A stretch of 64,000 nt of DNA from Pseudomonas resinovorans NBRC 106553 (GCF_000412695.1 NC_021499.1:5580001-5644000); one strand, 5' to 3'. Shown: positions 9,576-17,787, counted from the first letter of the stretch. Numbers and translations: made by a program. The notes: generated by a model from the sequence alone, not told the origin.

Positions 9576-10556
9576 ATGGCGGTTATTGGAATCGATGTCA
9601 GCAAGCAAAAGCTCGACTGTCTGTGGCTACGCGACCCGGAAAGTCTGAAGGTCAAAACCAAGGTATTTACCAATCAAGTGGACGACTTCGCCGCGTTGGT
9701 TGATTGGTGTTGCACGCACACCGGAGCCACAGCCGGGGAACTGAAGGTGTTCCTTGAGGCCACCGGGGTCTATCACGAATCCTTGGCGTATTACCTGCAC
9801 GAGCGCGGCGTTCAAGTCTTTGTCCTGAACCCGGCGCAGGTCCGCGACTATGCGCGCAGCCAGGGCATTCGTGGTAAGACGGACAAACAAGACAGCCTGG
9901 TGCTCGCCCGTTTTGGCGCAACCCAGAAGGCCCGGCGCTGGTTGCCGGAAGCGCGGGAAATCCGCGAGCTGAAAGCGATGATCGTGCGCTATGAGGCGCT
10001 GCAAGAGGACCTTCAGCGCGAACTGAACCGGCGGGAAAAGGCCGAGGTCAGTCAGGCCAGCCTCAGCGTAATGGCCTCCATCGATACGATGCTCAGTGCG
10101 TTGCGCCAGGAAGCCGAGCGCCTGAAACAAGAGATCGACGATCACATCGACCGGCACGACCAGCTCAAACGCAACCGACAGCTGCTGCAGAGCATCCAGG
10201 GCATCGGGGATGTCCTCTCCCGTCATCTGCTGGCGTTTCTGCACAGCCGCGACTTTGGCACTGCCCGACAATGCGCGGCTTTTGCGGGCCTGGTGCCACG
10301 ACCTTGGGACTCCGGCTCATCGGTGAAGGGCAAACCTCGTTTGACCAAGGCGGGGCAGCCTCGACTGCGGGCCAAGCTCTACATGGCCGCGATTGTCGCC
10401 AAGCAGTACAACCCCACGGTTAGAGCGCTTTACCAACGTCTACTGGCGCGGGGAAAAGCCAAGATGAGCGCCCTGGGTGCCGCCATGCGCAAGCTGTTGC
10501 AGATTGCCTATGGCGTGCTCAAGACGCAGACACCCTATCAGCCGCAACCGACCTGA
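9576..10556 (+). CDS. IS110-family recombinase (transposase)
   Basis: This bridge-RNA-guided DNA recombinase is 326 residues long. The N-terminal RuvC-like domain shows a complete DEDD set: D7 in GIDVSK, E61 in LEATG, and D103 and D106 in KTDKQDS. A coiled-coil linker lies at about residues 140-200. The C-terminal Tnp domain has AFAGLVPRPWDSGSSVKGK, holding the catalytic serine region, and LRAKLYMAA. The gene appears intact and probably active. I chose the ATG at 9576 because translation from upstream GTG codons would run through the bridge-RNA region. The length matches IS621, the best-studied relative. Confidence 0.95.
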   Translation: MAVIGIDVSKQKLDCLWLRDPESLKVKTKVFTNQVDDFAALVDWCCTHTGATAGELKVFLEATGVYHESLAYYLHERGVQVFVLNPAQVRDYARSQGIRGKTDKQDSLVLARFGATQKARRWLPEAREIRELKAMIVRYEALQEDLQRELNRREKAEVSQASLSVMASIDTMLSALRQEAERLKQEIDDHIDRHDQLKRNRQLLQSIQGIGDVLSRHLLAFLHSRDFGTARQCAAFAGLVPRPWDSGSSVKGKPRLTKAGQPRLRAKLYMAAIVAKQYNPTVRALYQRLLARGKAKMSALGAAMRKLLQIAYGVLKTQTPYQPQPT

Positions 10557-10569
10557 TAGGGTCGGTTGC
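10544..10569 (+). terminator. Perfect hairpin over the recombinase stop codon
   Basis: GCAACCGACC (10544-10553) and GGTCGGTTGC (10560-10569) form a 10-bp stem. The 6-nt loop contains the TGA stop. There is no U-tract, so it may shape the right end of the element or protect the mRNA rather than act as a classic terminator. Confidence 0.5.
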
Positions 10570-10610
10570 ATCTGATCGGAGAGATGGTATCTACGAACTC
10601 ACCCCAGCCC

Positions 10611-10632
10611 TGTAGGGGCGAATTCATTCGCC
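10611..10632. repeat. REP-like palindrome
   Basis: TGTAGGGGCGAATTCATTCGCC lies in opposite orientation to the copies at about 4719-4740 and 29194-29215. It is a dispersed Pseudomonas-type element just outside the right end of the insertion sequence. The rest of the interval to 10716 shows no gene. Confidence 0.6.
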
Positions 10633-10716
10633 AAGCAGGCCGAAGGGCTGCCCTCACCCCAAGAGGGAGCCAAAAGTGTCGATCAGGACCGTAGGGGGGC
10701 CGTCCATGCCGACATG

Positions 10717-10741
10717 AAAAAGGGCCGCAAAAGCGGCCCTT
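10717..10741 (-). terminator. Rho-independent terminator of ftnA
   Basis: AGGGCCGC (10721-10728), an AAAA loop and GCGGCCCT (10733-10740) form a strong stem. On the minus strand it is followed by a T-run, 20 bp after the ferritin stop codon. Confidence 0.85.
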
Positions 10742-10760
10742 CTCGTTCAGGCGGAAACCA

Positions 10761-11225
10761 TCAGGCCTGCGACTGCAGGTAGTTCTCCAGGCCGATGCGG
10801 TCGATCAGGCCCAGCTGCTGCTCCAGCCAGTAGGCGTGGTCTTCCTCGGTGTCCTTGAGTTGCAGGGCGAGGATGTCGCGGCTCATGTAGTCCTTGTGCT
10901 TCTCGCACAGGGTGATGCCCTTGCTCAGCGCGGCACGTACTTCGTATTCCAGCTTGAGGTCGGCACGCAGCATGTCCGGCACGGTGTGGCCGGGATGGAT
11001 GGTGCGCGGGCGCATGTCCGGGGTGGCTTCGAGGAACAGGATGCGCTGCAGCAGGGCGTCGGCGTGCTGGGTCTCCTCCTCCATCTCATGGTTGATGCGC
11101 TCGAACAGCTTGTTGAAGCCCCAGTCCTGGTACATCCGCGAATGCAGGAAATACTGGTCCCTGGCAGCCAGTTCGCCGCGCAACAGGTCCTTGAGGTAAT
11201 CCACCACTTCGGCTTGGCCTTGCAT
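10761..11225 (-). CDS. ftnA: Ferritin FtnA (formerly BfrA type), 154 aa
   Basis: This is a cytosolic iron-storage subunit that oxidises Fe(II) and deposits the mineral inside a 24-mer. Ferroxidase ligands are visible: E18, E51 and H54 in the first half ([10 protein letters not shown]), with the second pair in [10 protein letters not shown]. The residue at position 52 is Thr, so the methionine that binds haem in true bacterioferritins is missing. This matches P. aeruginosa FtnA, which older annotations called BfrA. A strong terminator follows. No catalase gene or second ferritin lies beside it. Confidence 0.92.
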   Translation of the reverse strand: MQGQAEVVDYLKDLLRGELAARDQYFLHSRMYQDWGFNKLFERINHEMEEETQHADALLQRILFLEATPDMRPRTIHPGHTVPDMLRADLKLEYEVRAALSKGITLCEKHKDYMSRDILALQLKDTEEDHAYWLEQQLGLIDRIGLENYLQSQA

Positions 11226-11289
11226 CTACGCATCTCCGGAAAAACGATAGATAAGGATCGTGCGCCGAACCGATCCGGTCAAGTCGGCC

Positions 11290-12183
11290 TCACTCACGCA
11301 TCCACGGCGGCGTGGGCTCTTCCCGCACTTGCGGCGCGTCCTGCTCGGCGAGCGCGGCCTGGCGCCGGGCCTCGTCGGCCAGGGCGGCCTTGATCTCGCG
11401 CATCACGGCATCCAGGTCGGCGGCGTCTTCTGGCTCGTCGAAATGGCCGGTCAGCGGCGTTTCCGGGGTCAGCTTGCCGTCCTCGTAAAGCGCCCACATT
11501 TCCTTGGCGTAACGGGTGTACTTCAACTCGGGGGCGAACTGGCCGAAATATTCGGCCATGTTGCCGACATCACGCTCCAGCATGCGGAAAGCGTGGTTGT
11601 TGCCCGCGGCATCCACCGCCTGGGGCAAGTCGATGATCACCGGGCCATAGGGATCGAGCAGCACGTTGAACTCGGACAGGTCGCCATGGACCAGGCCGGC
11701 GCAGAGCATCTTCACGATCTCGCCGATCATGAAGCTGTGGAATTCGCGGGCGTCCTCGGGCGTCAGGTCGACATCGTTCAAGCGCGGCGCGGCGTCGCCG
11801 GCACCGTCGCTGACCAACTCCATCAGCAATACGCCATCGAGGAAGTCGTAGGGTTTGGGCACCCGCACCCCGGCACTTGCCAGGTGGAACAGCGCGGCCA
11901 CCTCGGCGTTCTGCCAGGACTCCTCGCGCTCGCGACGGCCGTACTTCGAGCCCTTGGCCATGGCCCTGGCGTCGCGGCTGTTGCGCACCTTGCGGCCCTC
12001 CTGGTACTCGGCCGCCTGGCGGAAGCCGCGCTTGTTGGCCTCCTTGTAGACCTTGGCGCAGCGCAGCTCGCTGCCGCAACGCACCACGTACACGGCGGCT
12101 TCCTTGCCGCTCATGAGCGGGCGCAGGACTTCATCGATCAGGCCATCTTCCAACAGAGGCTCAAGGCGTTTCGGGGTCTTCAT
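11290..12183 (-). CDS. RIO-type serine/threonine protein kinase
   Basis: This is an atypical protein kinase of the RIO1 family. The 297-residue protein has the ATP-binding segment around SGKEAAVYVV with the lysine in CAKVYK. The catalytic loop is GLVHGDLSEFNVLL (Asp of HGDLSEFN) and the metal-binding segment is VIIDLPQAVD. The C-terminus is charged and probably disordered. In archaea and eukaryotes RIO kinases act in ribosome maturation; the bacterial role is not established. It lies 65 bp upstream of ftnA on the same strand but appears to be an independent unit. Confidence 0.88.
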   Translation of the reverse strand: MKTPKRLEPLLEDGLIDEVLRPLMSGKEAAVYVVRCGSELRCAKVYKEANKRGFRQAAEYQEGRKVRNSRDARAMAKGSKYGRREREESWQNAEVAALFHLASAGVRVPKPYDFLDGVLLMELVSDGAGDAAPRLNDVDLTPEDAREFHSFMIGEIVKMLCAGLVHGDLSEFNVLLDPYGPVIIDLPQAVDAAGNNHAFRMLERDVGNMAEYFGQFAPELKYTRYAKEMWALYEDGKLTPETPLTGHFDEPEDAADLDAVMREIKAALADEARRQAALAEQDAPQVREEPTPPWMRE

Positions 12184-12255
12184 GCAAGTGCGACGGGCGG
12201 CATCCGAGGAGAGGGGAACAATGGGCGACTTTATACGGCATGCGGGCAGCGGCGG

Positions 12256-13149
12256 CTATCCACGACGCGACAGGCCGCGACGCAAGGTGTCGATGGCATA
12301 GCGTACCTTGGCCGGCAAGGCGTCGCGACGCGGGGTGACGATGTAGAGCCCGAGGGGCGTCGGCTGCCATTCGGGCAGGAGCGCCAACAGCCGACCACTG
12401 GCCAGTTCTTCACGAATTTCCGGCCCCGGCTGCAGGGACACCCCCACCCCGGCCAGGGTGAAGCTGCGCACCGCGAGGATGTTGTTGCAGCCCACCCGGC
12501 TTTCCAGCCGCAGGCGCTGCTGCTCGCCGCCGGGGCCGGTGAAGGTCTGGTGGAATTGCTGGCGCTCGCCGTTGAGGCTGATCCAGTCCAGCTCCAGCAA
12601 CCGCTCAGGAAGGCTGATGGGCCCGCAGCGCGCCAGGTAGGACGGCGCGCAGCAGAGCACCGCCGGCCAGTCGGCGAGGTGGCGCGCCACCAGGCTGGAG
12701 TCCTCCTGGCGGCCGACGCGGATGGCCAGGTCGATGCGCTGCTCCACCAGGTCCACCGGCTCGTCATGGAAGAACAGTTGCAGGCTCAGGCCGGGATGGG
12801 CCTCCAGCAGGGGCGCCAGGGCCTCGGTGAGCATGCCGTTGGAAAAGCCCACTGGCGCGGCGATGCGCAACTCGCCCACCGGCGCGTCGCGCAGCTCGGC
12901 CAGGCGCTGCTCGGCCTGCTGGGCCAGCTCCAGGACCTGGGCGCAGCTCTTGTAGAACACCGCTCCCGCCTCGGTCAGCGTCAGCTTGCGGGTGGTGCGG
13001 TGCAACAGACTGACCTGGGTGTCCTGCTCCAGCTTGCGGATCTGCTGGCTGACCGCCGAGGCCGTCATGCCCAGCACCTGCGCCGCGGCCACCATGCTGC
13101 CGCGCTCCACCACCGTGGCGAACACCGCCATGCGCTTGAGCTGCTCCAT
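12256..13149 (-). CDS. LysR-family transcriptional regulator
   Basis: The 297-residue protein has an N-terminal winged helix (RMAVFATVVERGSMVAAAQVLGMTASAVSQQIRKLE) and a periplasmic-binding-like effector domain. The LHRTTRKLTLTEAG linker is typical of the CrgA/DmlR-like subgroup. I chose MEQLKRMAVF at 13149 because a further 16 upstream residues read like a 5' untranslated region. It is divergent from the NAD(P)-binding protein gene, which it most likely controls from the 100-bp interval between them. The inducer is unknown. Confidence 0.9.
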   Translation of the reverse strand: MEQLKRMAVFATVVERGSMVAAAQVLGMTASAVSQQIRKLEQDTQVSLLHRTTRKLTLTEAGAVFYKSCAQVLELAQQAEQRLAELRDAPVGELRIAAPVGFSNGMLTEALAPLLEAHPGLSLQLFFHDEPVDLVEQRIDLAIRVGRQEDSSLVARHLADWPAVLCCAPSYLARCGPISLPERLLELDWISLNGERQQFHQTFTGPGGEQQRLRLESRVGCNNILAVRSFTLAGVGVSLQPGPEIREELASGRLLALLPEWQPTPLGLYIVTPRRDALPAKVRYAIDTLRRGLSRRG

Positions 13150-13250
13150 TCGTAAGCTCCGCTTAATTGTGAAAGCGCCTTTGGCTACTTTTTCCAATGA
13201 TTATCCAGCAGCGATTATGCATCACCTCGCAACCCAGACTGGAGATGCAC

Positions 13251-13892
13251 ATGAAGATCGCCCTGATCGGCGCCAGTGGATTCGTCGGATCGGCCGTCCT
13301 CGGCGAAGCGCTGCAACGCGGCCACGCGGTAACCGCCATCGTCCGCCACCCGGAAAAGCTCGAGCCGCACCCCCAACTTGCCGCCCGCCAGGGCGACGCC
13401 TACGACGCCGCCGACATTGCCCAGGCGGTGGCCGGCCATGACGCGGTGGTCCACGCCTTCAACCCCGGCTGGGGCGAGGCAAACATCCGCGAGCTGTTCC
13501 TCCAGGGCACCCGGGCCATCTTCGCCGGCGCCAAGCAGGCCGGCGTCGCGCGCCTGCTGATGGTCGGCGGTGCCGGCAGCCTCTACGTGGCGCCGGGGCT
13601 GCAACTGATCGACACGCCGCAGTTCCCCGCCGAGTACAAGGAAGGTGCCGAAGGCGCTCGCCAGGCACTGGAGCTGATCCGCGCAGAAAGCAGCCTGGAC
13701 TGGAGTTTCATTTCCCCGCCCGCCTTACTGGAGCCGGGCTCGCGCACTGGCCGCTTCCGCATTGGCGGCGACCAGCTGCTGATGAGCGGTGACCACCCGG
13801 CGAACATTTCCGTGGCCGACCTGGCCGTGGCCATCGTCGACGAACTGGAACAACCCCAACACCTTCGCCGACGCTTCACCGTCGGCTACTAA
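13251..13892 (+). CDS. NAD(P)H-binding Rossmann protein (NmrA/YwnB-like)
   Basis: The 213-residue protein starts MKIALIGASGFVGSAVLGEA, a dinucleotide-binding GxxGxxG, and belongs to the atypical short-chain dehydrogenase group (NAD(P)-dependent epimerase/NmrA-like). A catalytic YxxxK is not evident in the usual context, so it could be a redox-sensing protein or a flavin/quinone reductase-like enzyme. The ATG at 13251 has GGAG 6 bp upstream. It is divergent from a LysR regulator, and the DUF2218 gene follows 11 bp downstream in the same operon. Confidence 0.85.
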   Translation: MKIALIGASGFVGSAVLGEALQRGHAVTAIVRHPEKLEPHPQLAARQGDAYDAADIAQAVAGHDAVVHAFNPGWGEANIRELFLQGTRAIFAGAKQAGVARLLMVGGAGSLYVAPGLQLIDTPQFPAEYKEGAEGARQALELIRAESSLDWSFISPPALLEPGSRTGRFRIGGDQLLMSGDHPANISVADLAVAIVDELEQPQHLRRRFTVGY

Positions 13893-13903
13893 GGAGCAAC
13901 GCA

Positions 13904-14188
13904 ATGACCCTCAGCGCAACCGCCCATGTCGTCACCGCCACCCCGGCACGCTACATCAATCGCCTGTGCAAGCACTTCGCCCACCGGGTGCCCGTCAGTC
14001 ATGACGAGCAACAGGGCCGCATCGAATTCGACCTGGGCCTCGGCCTGCTGCGTGCCGAAGGCGACGGCCTGACCCTGGCCGTGGAAAGCGCCACGCCGGA
14101 AGGCCTGGAGCGCCTCAAGGAAATCGTCGGCAGCCACTTCGTGCGGGTGGCCTGGCAGGAAGAACTGGACCTCGAGTGGAGCGCCTGA
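13904..14188 (+). CDS. DUF2218 family protein
   Basis: The 94-residue cytosolic protein matches the DUF2218 family by length and by the ARYINRLCKHFAHR start. That family is usually found next to siderophore or reductase genes and has no assigned function. It lies 11 bp after the Rossmann protein gene and is probably co-transcribed with it. Its stop codon is only three bases before a 17-C homopolymer. Confidence 0.8.
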   Translation: MTLSATAHVVTATPARYINRLCKHFAHRVPVSHDEQQGRIEFDLGLGLLRAEGDGLTLAVESATPEGLERLKEIVGSHFVRVAWQEELDLEWSA

Positions 14189-14191
14189 CCG

Positions 14192-14208
14192 CCCCCCCCC
14201 CCCCCCCC
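14192..14208. repeat. Homopolymer of 17 cytosines
   Basis: An uninterrupted run of 17 C follows the DUF2218 stop and is followed at once by GGGG and, slightly later, CCCCC. Such tracts are prone to slippage and can form G-quadruplexes on the opposite strand. The rest of 14189-14414 contains no gene. Confidence 0.95.
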
Positions 14209-14414
14209 GGGGCTGGCCCCCAATAGCTGAGCCCCATTCCCCACTCCTGGCCCACGCCCCACCCAATTCCCTCCCTGAAACCCCGGACCAGAGCGGTTTC
14301 CCGCTCATGGCACAGGCATTGCTCGTGTCCTGTTGCAACGGTGAAACACCCCAGGTGCAGGCCCGGACGGCTGCAGGTGCTGAACGTAATCGTGCAATAG
14401 GGAGGTTCTTTCGA

Positions 14415-14750
14415 ATGACCGACTCCAGTTGGCTGTTTGATTCCGAAACCGGCATGGGCGAGCCGCTTCTCAGCGACGACGCGGACCCCTTCCCATTCCA
14501 AAGCGAGCTGTCAGGGAACGACCGCCGGGAGTCCTCGGCCACGCCCTGGATCGAATACGTCGCCGGCCAGTGGGTGGTGCTCAAGCAGCGCCGCGACGTG
14601 CCCAACGAGCGACGCAGCTACCACGCCATGCGCATGCATGTGGACAAGCTGCTGGAAAAGGGCTGGAGCATCACCGGCCGCGACCCGGTGCGCCTGGAGC
14701 TGCACCAGCGGGTGAAGATCGTGCGGGGCGGGGTGCTGGTGGATGGATGA
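14415..14750 (+). CDS. Hypothetical protein, 111 aa
   Basis: I do not recognise a family. The start is well supported: GGAGG lies 9 bp before the ATG. The N-terminal 40 residues are acidic and low in structure (FDSETGMGEPLLSDDADPF). The C-terminal half is basic and likely folded (WVVLKQRRDVPNERRSYHAMRMHVDKLLEKGW). There is no signal peptide or membrane segment. It stands alone between a C-tract and a palindromic repeat. The charge layout would fit a small nucleic-acid- or protein-binding adaptor, but no function can be claimed. Confidence 0.65.
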   Translation: MTDSSWLFDSETGMGEPLLSDDADPFPFQSELSGNDRRESSATPWIEYVAGQWVVLKQRRDVPNERRSYHAMRMHVDKLLEKGWSITGRDPVRLELHQRVKIVRGGVLVDG

Positions 14751-14782
14751 TGCCCGTGGCGTTTCGCGAGCTTGCATCAGTC

Positions 14783-14854
14783 GTAGGATGGGTTGAGCTT
14801 GCGATACCCATCAACCCTGACCGCATGGGTATCGCTCCGCTCAACCCATCCTAC
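14783..14854. repeat. Intact intergenic palindrome, sibling of the IS110 target
   Basis: GTAGGATGGG (14783-14792) pairs with CCCATCCTAC (14845-14854). An inner dyad GCGATACCCAT / ATGGGTATCGC is also present. It is the undamaged form of the repeat that is split at 9394/10593. Confidence 0.85.
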
Positions 14855-14886
14855 GCACCGCAGCGGTCATCCCCGGGCCGAAAAAA

Positions 14887-14915
14887 AGGGCGGCCCCGAC
14901 AGTGCGGGCCGCCCT
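14887..14915 (-). terminator. Rho-independent terminator of the thiolase gene
   Basis: AGGGCGGCCC (14887-14896) and GGGCCGCCCT (14906-14915) form a 10-bp stem. On the minus strand it is followed by seven T residues. Confidence 0.88.
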
Positions 14916-14973
14916 AAATCACGGAGTTGCTTACATCGCGTGACGGCGATGACTTGCCGTCACCGGTATTGGA

Positions 14974-16251
14974 TTACTTTTCCAGGATCGCGGTCACACC
15001 TTGGCCACCGGCGGCGCAGATGGAGATGAGCCCGCGCCCCTCACCGGCCACCGAAAGCAGCTTGGCGAGGTTGGCGACGATCCGCCCACCGGTGGCGGCG
15101 AAAGGGTGGCCGGCGGCCAGCGAGCTGCCCTTGACGTTCATCTTCGAGCGGTCGATGTCCCCCAGGGGTTCGTCCAGGCCAAGGCGCGTGCGGCAGTAGT
15201 CGGCGTCTTCCCAGGCCTTGAGGGTGCAGAGCACCTGGGCGGCGAAGGCTTCGTGGATCTCGTAGTAGTCGAAGTCCTGCAGTTTCAGGTTGTTGCGTGC
15301 CAGCAGGCGCGGCACCGCGTAGACCGGCGCCATCAGCAGGCCCTCCTCGCCGCTGACGAAGTCCACCGCCGCCGCTTCGCCATCGCGCAGGTAGGCGAGC
15401 ACCGGCAACCCGCGAGCTTTCGCCCATTCCTCGCTGGCCAGCAACACCACCGAGGCGCCATCGGTGAGCGGGGTGGAGTTGGCCGCCGTGAGCGTGCCCC
15501 GTGGGCCCGTCTCGAAGACCGGCTTCAGGCTCGCCAGCTTGTCGGCGCTGATGTCCGGGCGCAGGTTCTGGTCGCGGGTAAGCCCCCGGAAGGGCGTTAG
15601 CAGATCGTCCTGCCAGCCTTCGGCGTAGGCCGCCGCCAGCTTCTGGTGGCTGGCGATGGCGAGCTGGTCCTGCGCATCGCGCGGGATCTCCCAGGTCTGC
15701 GCCATCAGCTCGCAGTGTTCGCCCATGGACATCCCGGTGCGCGGCTCGCCGTTGCGCGGGATGTGCGGTGCCAGGTGACGCGGACGTATCTGCAGCAGGG
15801 CCTTGATCTTGTCCCCGGTGGACTTGGCGCGGTTGGCCTCCAGGAGGATCTTGCGCAATCCCTCGTTGACCCCGATGGGCGCGTCGGAGGTGGTGTCCAC
15901 GCCACCGGCGATGCCGCATTCGATCTGCCCCAGGGCAATCTTGTTGGCCACCAGGATGGCCGCCTCCAGCCCCGTGCCGCAGGCTTGCTGGATATCGTAG
16001 GCCGGGGTTTCCGGCGCCAGCCGCGAGCCCAGCACGCACTCGCGGGCCAGGTTGAAGTCGCGGGAATGCTTGAGCACCGCGCCAGCGGCGAACTCCCCCA
16101 CCCGCACGCCATGCAGGTTGAAGCGCTCCACCAGGCCTTCGAGCGCGCTGGTAAGCATGTCCTGGTTGCTCGCCGTGGCGTAGACGGTGTTGGAGCGGGC
16201 GAAGGGGATGCGGTTGCCGCCGACGATGGCGACCCGGCGAGGCTGGGTCAT
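14974..16251 (-). CDS. Acetyl-CoA C-acyltransferase (FadI/FadA-type thiolase)
   Basis: This thiolase cleaves 3-ketoacyl-CoA or condenses acyl-CoA units. In the 425-residue protein the nucleophile cysteine is in DIQQACGTGLEAA. The histidines lie in EIHEAFAAQ and LAAGHPFAATGGR, and the second catalytic cysteine is in SICAAGGQG. All are intact. The ATG at 16251 has GGAG 6 bp upstream; the frame stays open further upstream without coding character. It is divergent from a two-domain FabG gene with MaoC hydratase nearby. I recall the same order in P. aeruginosa and, as fadA2-fabG4-htdX, in Mycobacterium tuberculosis. Confidence 0.93.
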   Translation of the reverse strand: MTQPRRVAIVGGNRIPFARSNTVYATASNQDMLTSALEGLVERFNLHGVRVGEFAAGAVLKHSRDFNLARECVLGSRLAPETPAYDIQQACGTGLEAAILVANKIALGQIECGIAGGVDTTSDAPIGVNEGLRKILLEANRAKSTGDKIKALLQIRPRHLAPHIPRNGEPRTGMSMGEHCELMAQTWEIPRDAQDQLAIASHQKLAAAYAEGWQDDLLTPFRGLTRDQNLRPDISADKLASLKPVFETGPRGTLTAANSTPLTDGASVVLLASEEWAKARGLPVLAYLRDGEAAAVDFVSGEEGLLMAPVYAVPRLLARNNLKLQDFDYYEIHEAFAAQVLCTLKAWEDADYCRTRLGLDEPLGDIDRSKMNVKGSSLAAGHPFAATGGRIVANLAKLLSVAGEGRGLISICAAGGQGVTAILEK

Positions 16252-16416
16252 GGTGACTCCTTGCAGGTGAGGATTGGCAGGTTGCAGTGTCGGATACAAG
16301 ACTAGACGTCTGGATTGGCCGCTTCGACGGCGGACGGGCCAGCGCGGTCGATTGCGCGCAGCCCGCGACTGCGTAGAGTGTGCCCACTTTCGATTGACCA
16401 GCAGGAGCGCTATCCC

Positions 16417-17772
16417 ATGAACGACCGTTACCTCGCCTTCGCCAACTCCAACACTGGCCGGCGCCTGGTGGGCGCCCTCGGCCTGCCGGCGCCGCTGCGC
16501 CTGGAGCGCTGGATGGCAGGCCGTACGCGGCCGGTGGAAGGCGCCTTGCTGCTGGGCGGCCAGGGCGAACTGGCCGAGGCCGCCAGTGCCGTGCTGAACA
16601 AGCTCACCGACCAGAACTTCGTCGTCGAGGAAGGCCGCTTCGGCCTGCCGCGCTGGACGGCCGAGGGCGGACCGAAGCTCAAGGCGCTGGTCTTCGACGC
16701 CAGCCAGCTGACCCGTTTCGAGCAGTTGATCGAGCTGCGCGACTTCTTCCAGCCCGCCCTCAAGGGCCTGGGCCGGTGCCCGAAAGTGGTGGTCCTGGCG
16801 CGCGCGCCGGAATCCACCCGGGACCTGGTGGCCGCCAGCGTACAGCGCTCCCTGGAGGGGTTCACCCGCTCCCTGGGCAAGGAAATCCGCCGGGGCGGCA
16901 ATGTGCAGCTGGTGTATGTCGGCGAAGGCGCCGAAGACCAGCTGGAAGGCGTGCTGCGCTTCCTGCTCTCGCCCAAGAGCGCCTACGTCTCGGGCCAGGT
17001 ACTGCGCCTGGCCGCCTGCGCCGAGAAGGTCCGTGACTGGACCCGACCGCTGGCCGGCAAGCGCGCCCTGGTTACCGGCGCGTCCCGGGGCATCGGTGCC
17101 GCCATCGCGGAAACCCTGGCCCGTGACGGTGCCGAGGTGGTGCTGCTGGACGTGCCCCAGGCCCAGGACGCCCTCGACGGCCTGGCCGCGCGCCTGGGCG
17201 GCCGTGGCGTGACCATCGATATAACCAGCGACGACGCCGGGGAGCGCTTGCTGGAGGCCCTGCCGGACGGCGTGGATATCCTGGTGCACAACGCCGGCAT
17301 CACCCGCGACAAGACCCTGGCCAAGATGAGCGACGAGTTCTGGAACGCGGTGATCAACGTCAACCTGCGGGCGCCACAGGTGCTGACCCAGGCCCTGCTG
17401 GACGGCGGCAAGCTGCACGACAATGGCCGCGTGGTGCTGATCGCCTCCATCAGCGGTATCGCCGGCAACCTCGGCCAGACCAACTATGCGGCGAGCAAGG
17501 CCGGGGTGATCGGCCTGGCGCAGCACTGGGCGCCGACCCTGGGCCAGCGCGGCATCAGCATCAACGCCGTGGCGCCGGGCTTCATCGAAACCCAGATGAC
17601 CGCCGCCATTCCCTTCACCCTCCGCGAAGCCGGGCGGCGGATGAACTCCATGGGCCAGGGCGGCCTGCCCCAGGATGTGGCCGAAGCCGTGGCCTGGTTC
17701 GCCCAGCCGGGCTCCGGCGCGGTCACCGGGCAGGTGCTCAGGGTGTGCGGGCAGAGCCTGTTGGGGGCGTAG
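16417..17772 (+). CDS. Two-domain 3-ketoacyl-(ACP/CoA) reductase, FabG4 type
   Basis: This short-chain dehydrogenase reduces 3-ketoacyl thioesters. At 451 residues it is nearly twice the length of ordinary FabG. Residues 1-205 form the extra N-terminal domain seen in high-molecular-weight FabG. The C-terminal part has the cofactor site ALVTGASRGIGAAIAE, then NAG, then the catalytic Ser/Tyr/Lys segment (SISGIAGNLGQTNYAASKAG). The start ATG follows a GCAGGAG site. It is divergent from the thiolase, and with the MaoC hydratase it could interconvert ketoacyl, hydroxyacyl and enoyl thioesters. Confidence 0.92.
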   Translation: MNDRYLAFANSNTGRRLVGALGLPAPLRLERWMAGRTRPVEGALLLGGQGELAEAASAVLNKLTDQNFVVEEGRFGLPRWTAEGGPKLKALVFDASQLTRFEQLIELRDFFQPALKGLGRCPKVVVLARAPESTRDLVAASVQRSLEGFTRSLGKEIRRGGNVQLVYVGEGAEDQLEGVLRFLLSPKSAYVSGQVLRLAACAEKVRDWTRPLAGKRALVTGASRGIGAAIAETLARDGAEVVLLDVPQAQDALDGLAARLGGRGVTIDITSDDAGERLLEALPDGVDILVHNAGITRDKTLAKMSDEFWNAVINVNLRAPQVLTQALLDGGKLHDNGRVVLIASISGIAGNLGQTNYAASKAGVIGLAQHWAPTLGQRGISINAVAPGFIETQMTAAIPFTLREAGRRMNSMGQGGLPQDVAEAVAWFAQPGSGAVTGQVLRVCGQSLLGA

Positions 17773-17787
17773 CGCCGGAACGCGTTC

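Larger units (their letters stand above)
9395..10592 (+). mobile_element. IS110-family insertion sequence with bridge-RNA-encoding left end
   Basis: The element is 1,198 bp. Removing it restores a normal palindrome end (CCCATCCT joined to ACGAACTC). Both junctions carry CT, the usual core dinucleotide of this family (9393-9394 at the left, 10591-10592 at the right). It contains a non-coding left end of about 180 nt, one intact recombinase gene and a short right end. There are no terminal inverted repeats of the usual kind, as expected for IS110. Insertion into a REP-like palindrome is also known for the family. Confidence 0.9.

Noticed and set aside
10761..11225. Haem-containing bacterioferritin
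   Set aside because: Position 52 is Thr rather than the haem-ligand Met, and the sequence follows the FtnA type.
14974..17526. An 850-residue fused thiolase starting far upstream
   Set aside because: The extra N-terminal part is antisense to fabG4 and has no domain. The thiolase start at 16251 has a good ribosome site and matches the family N-terminus.
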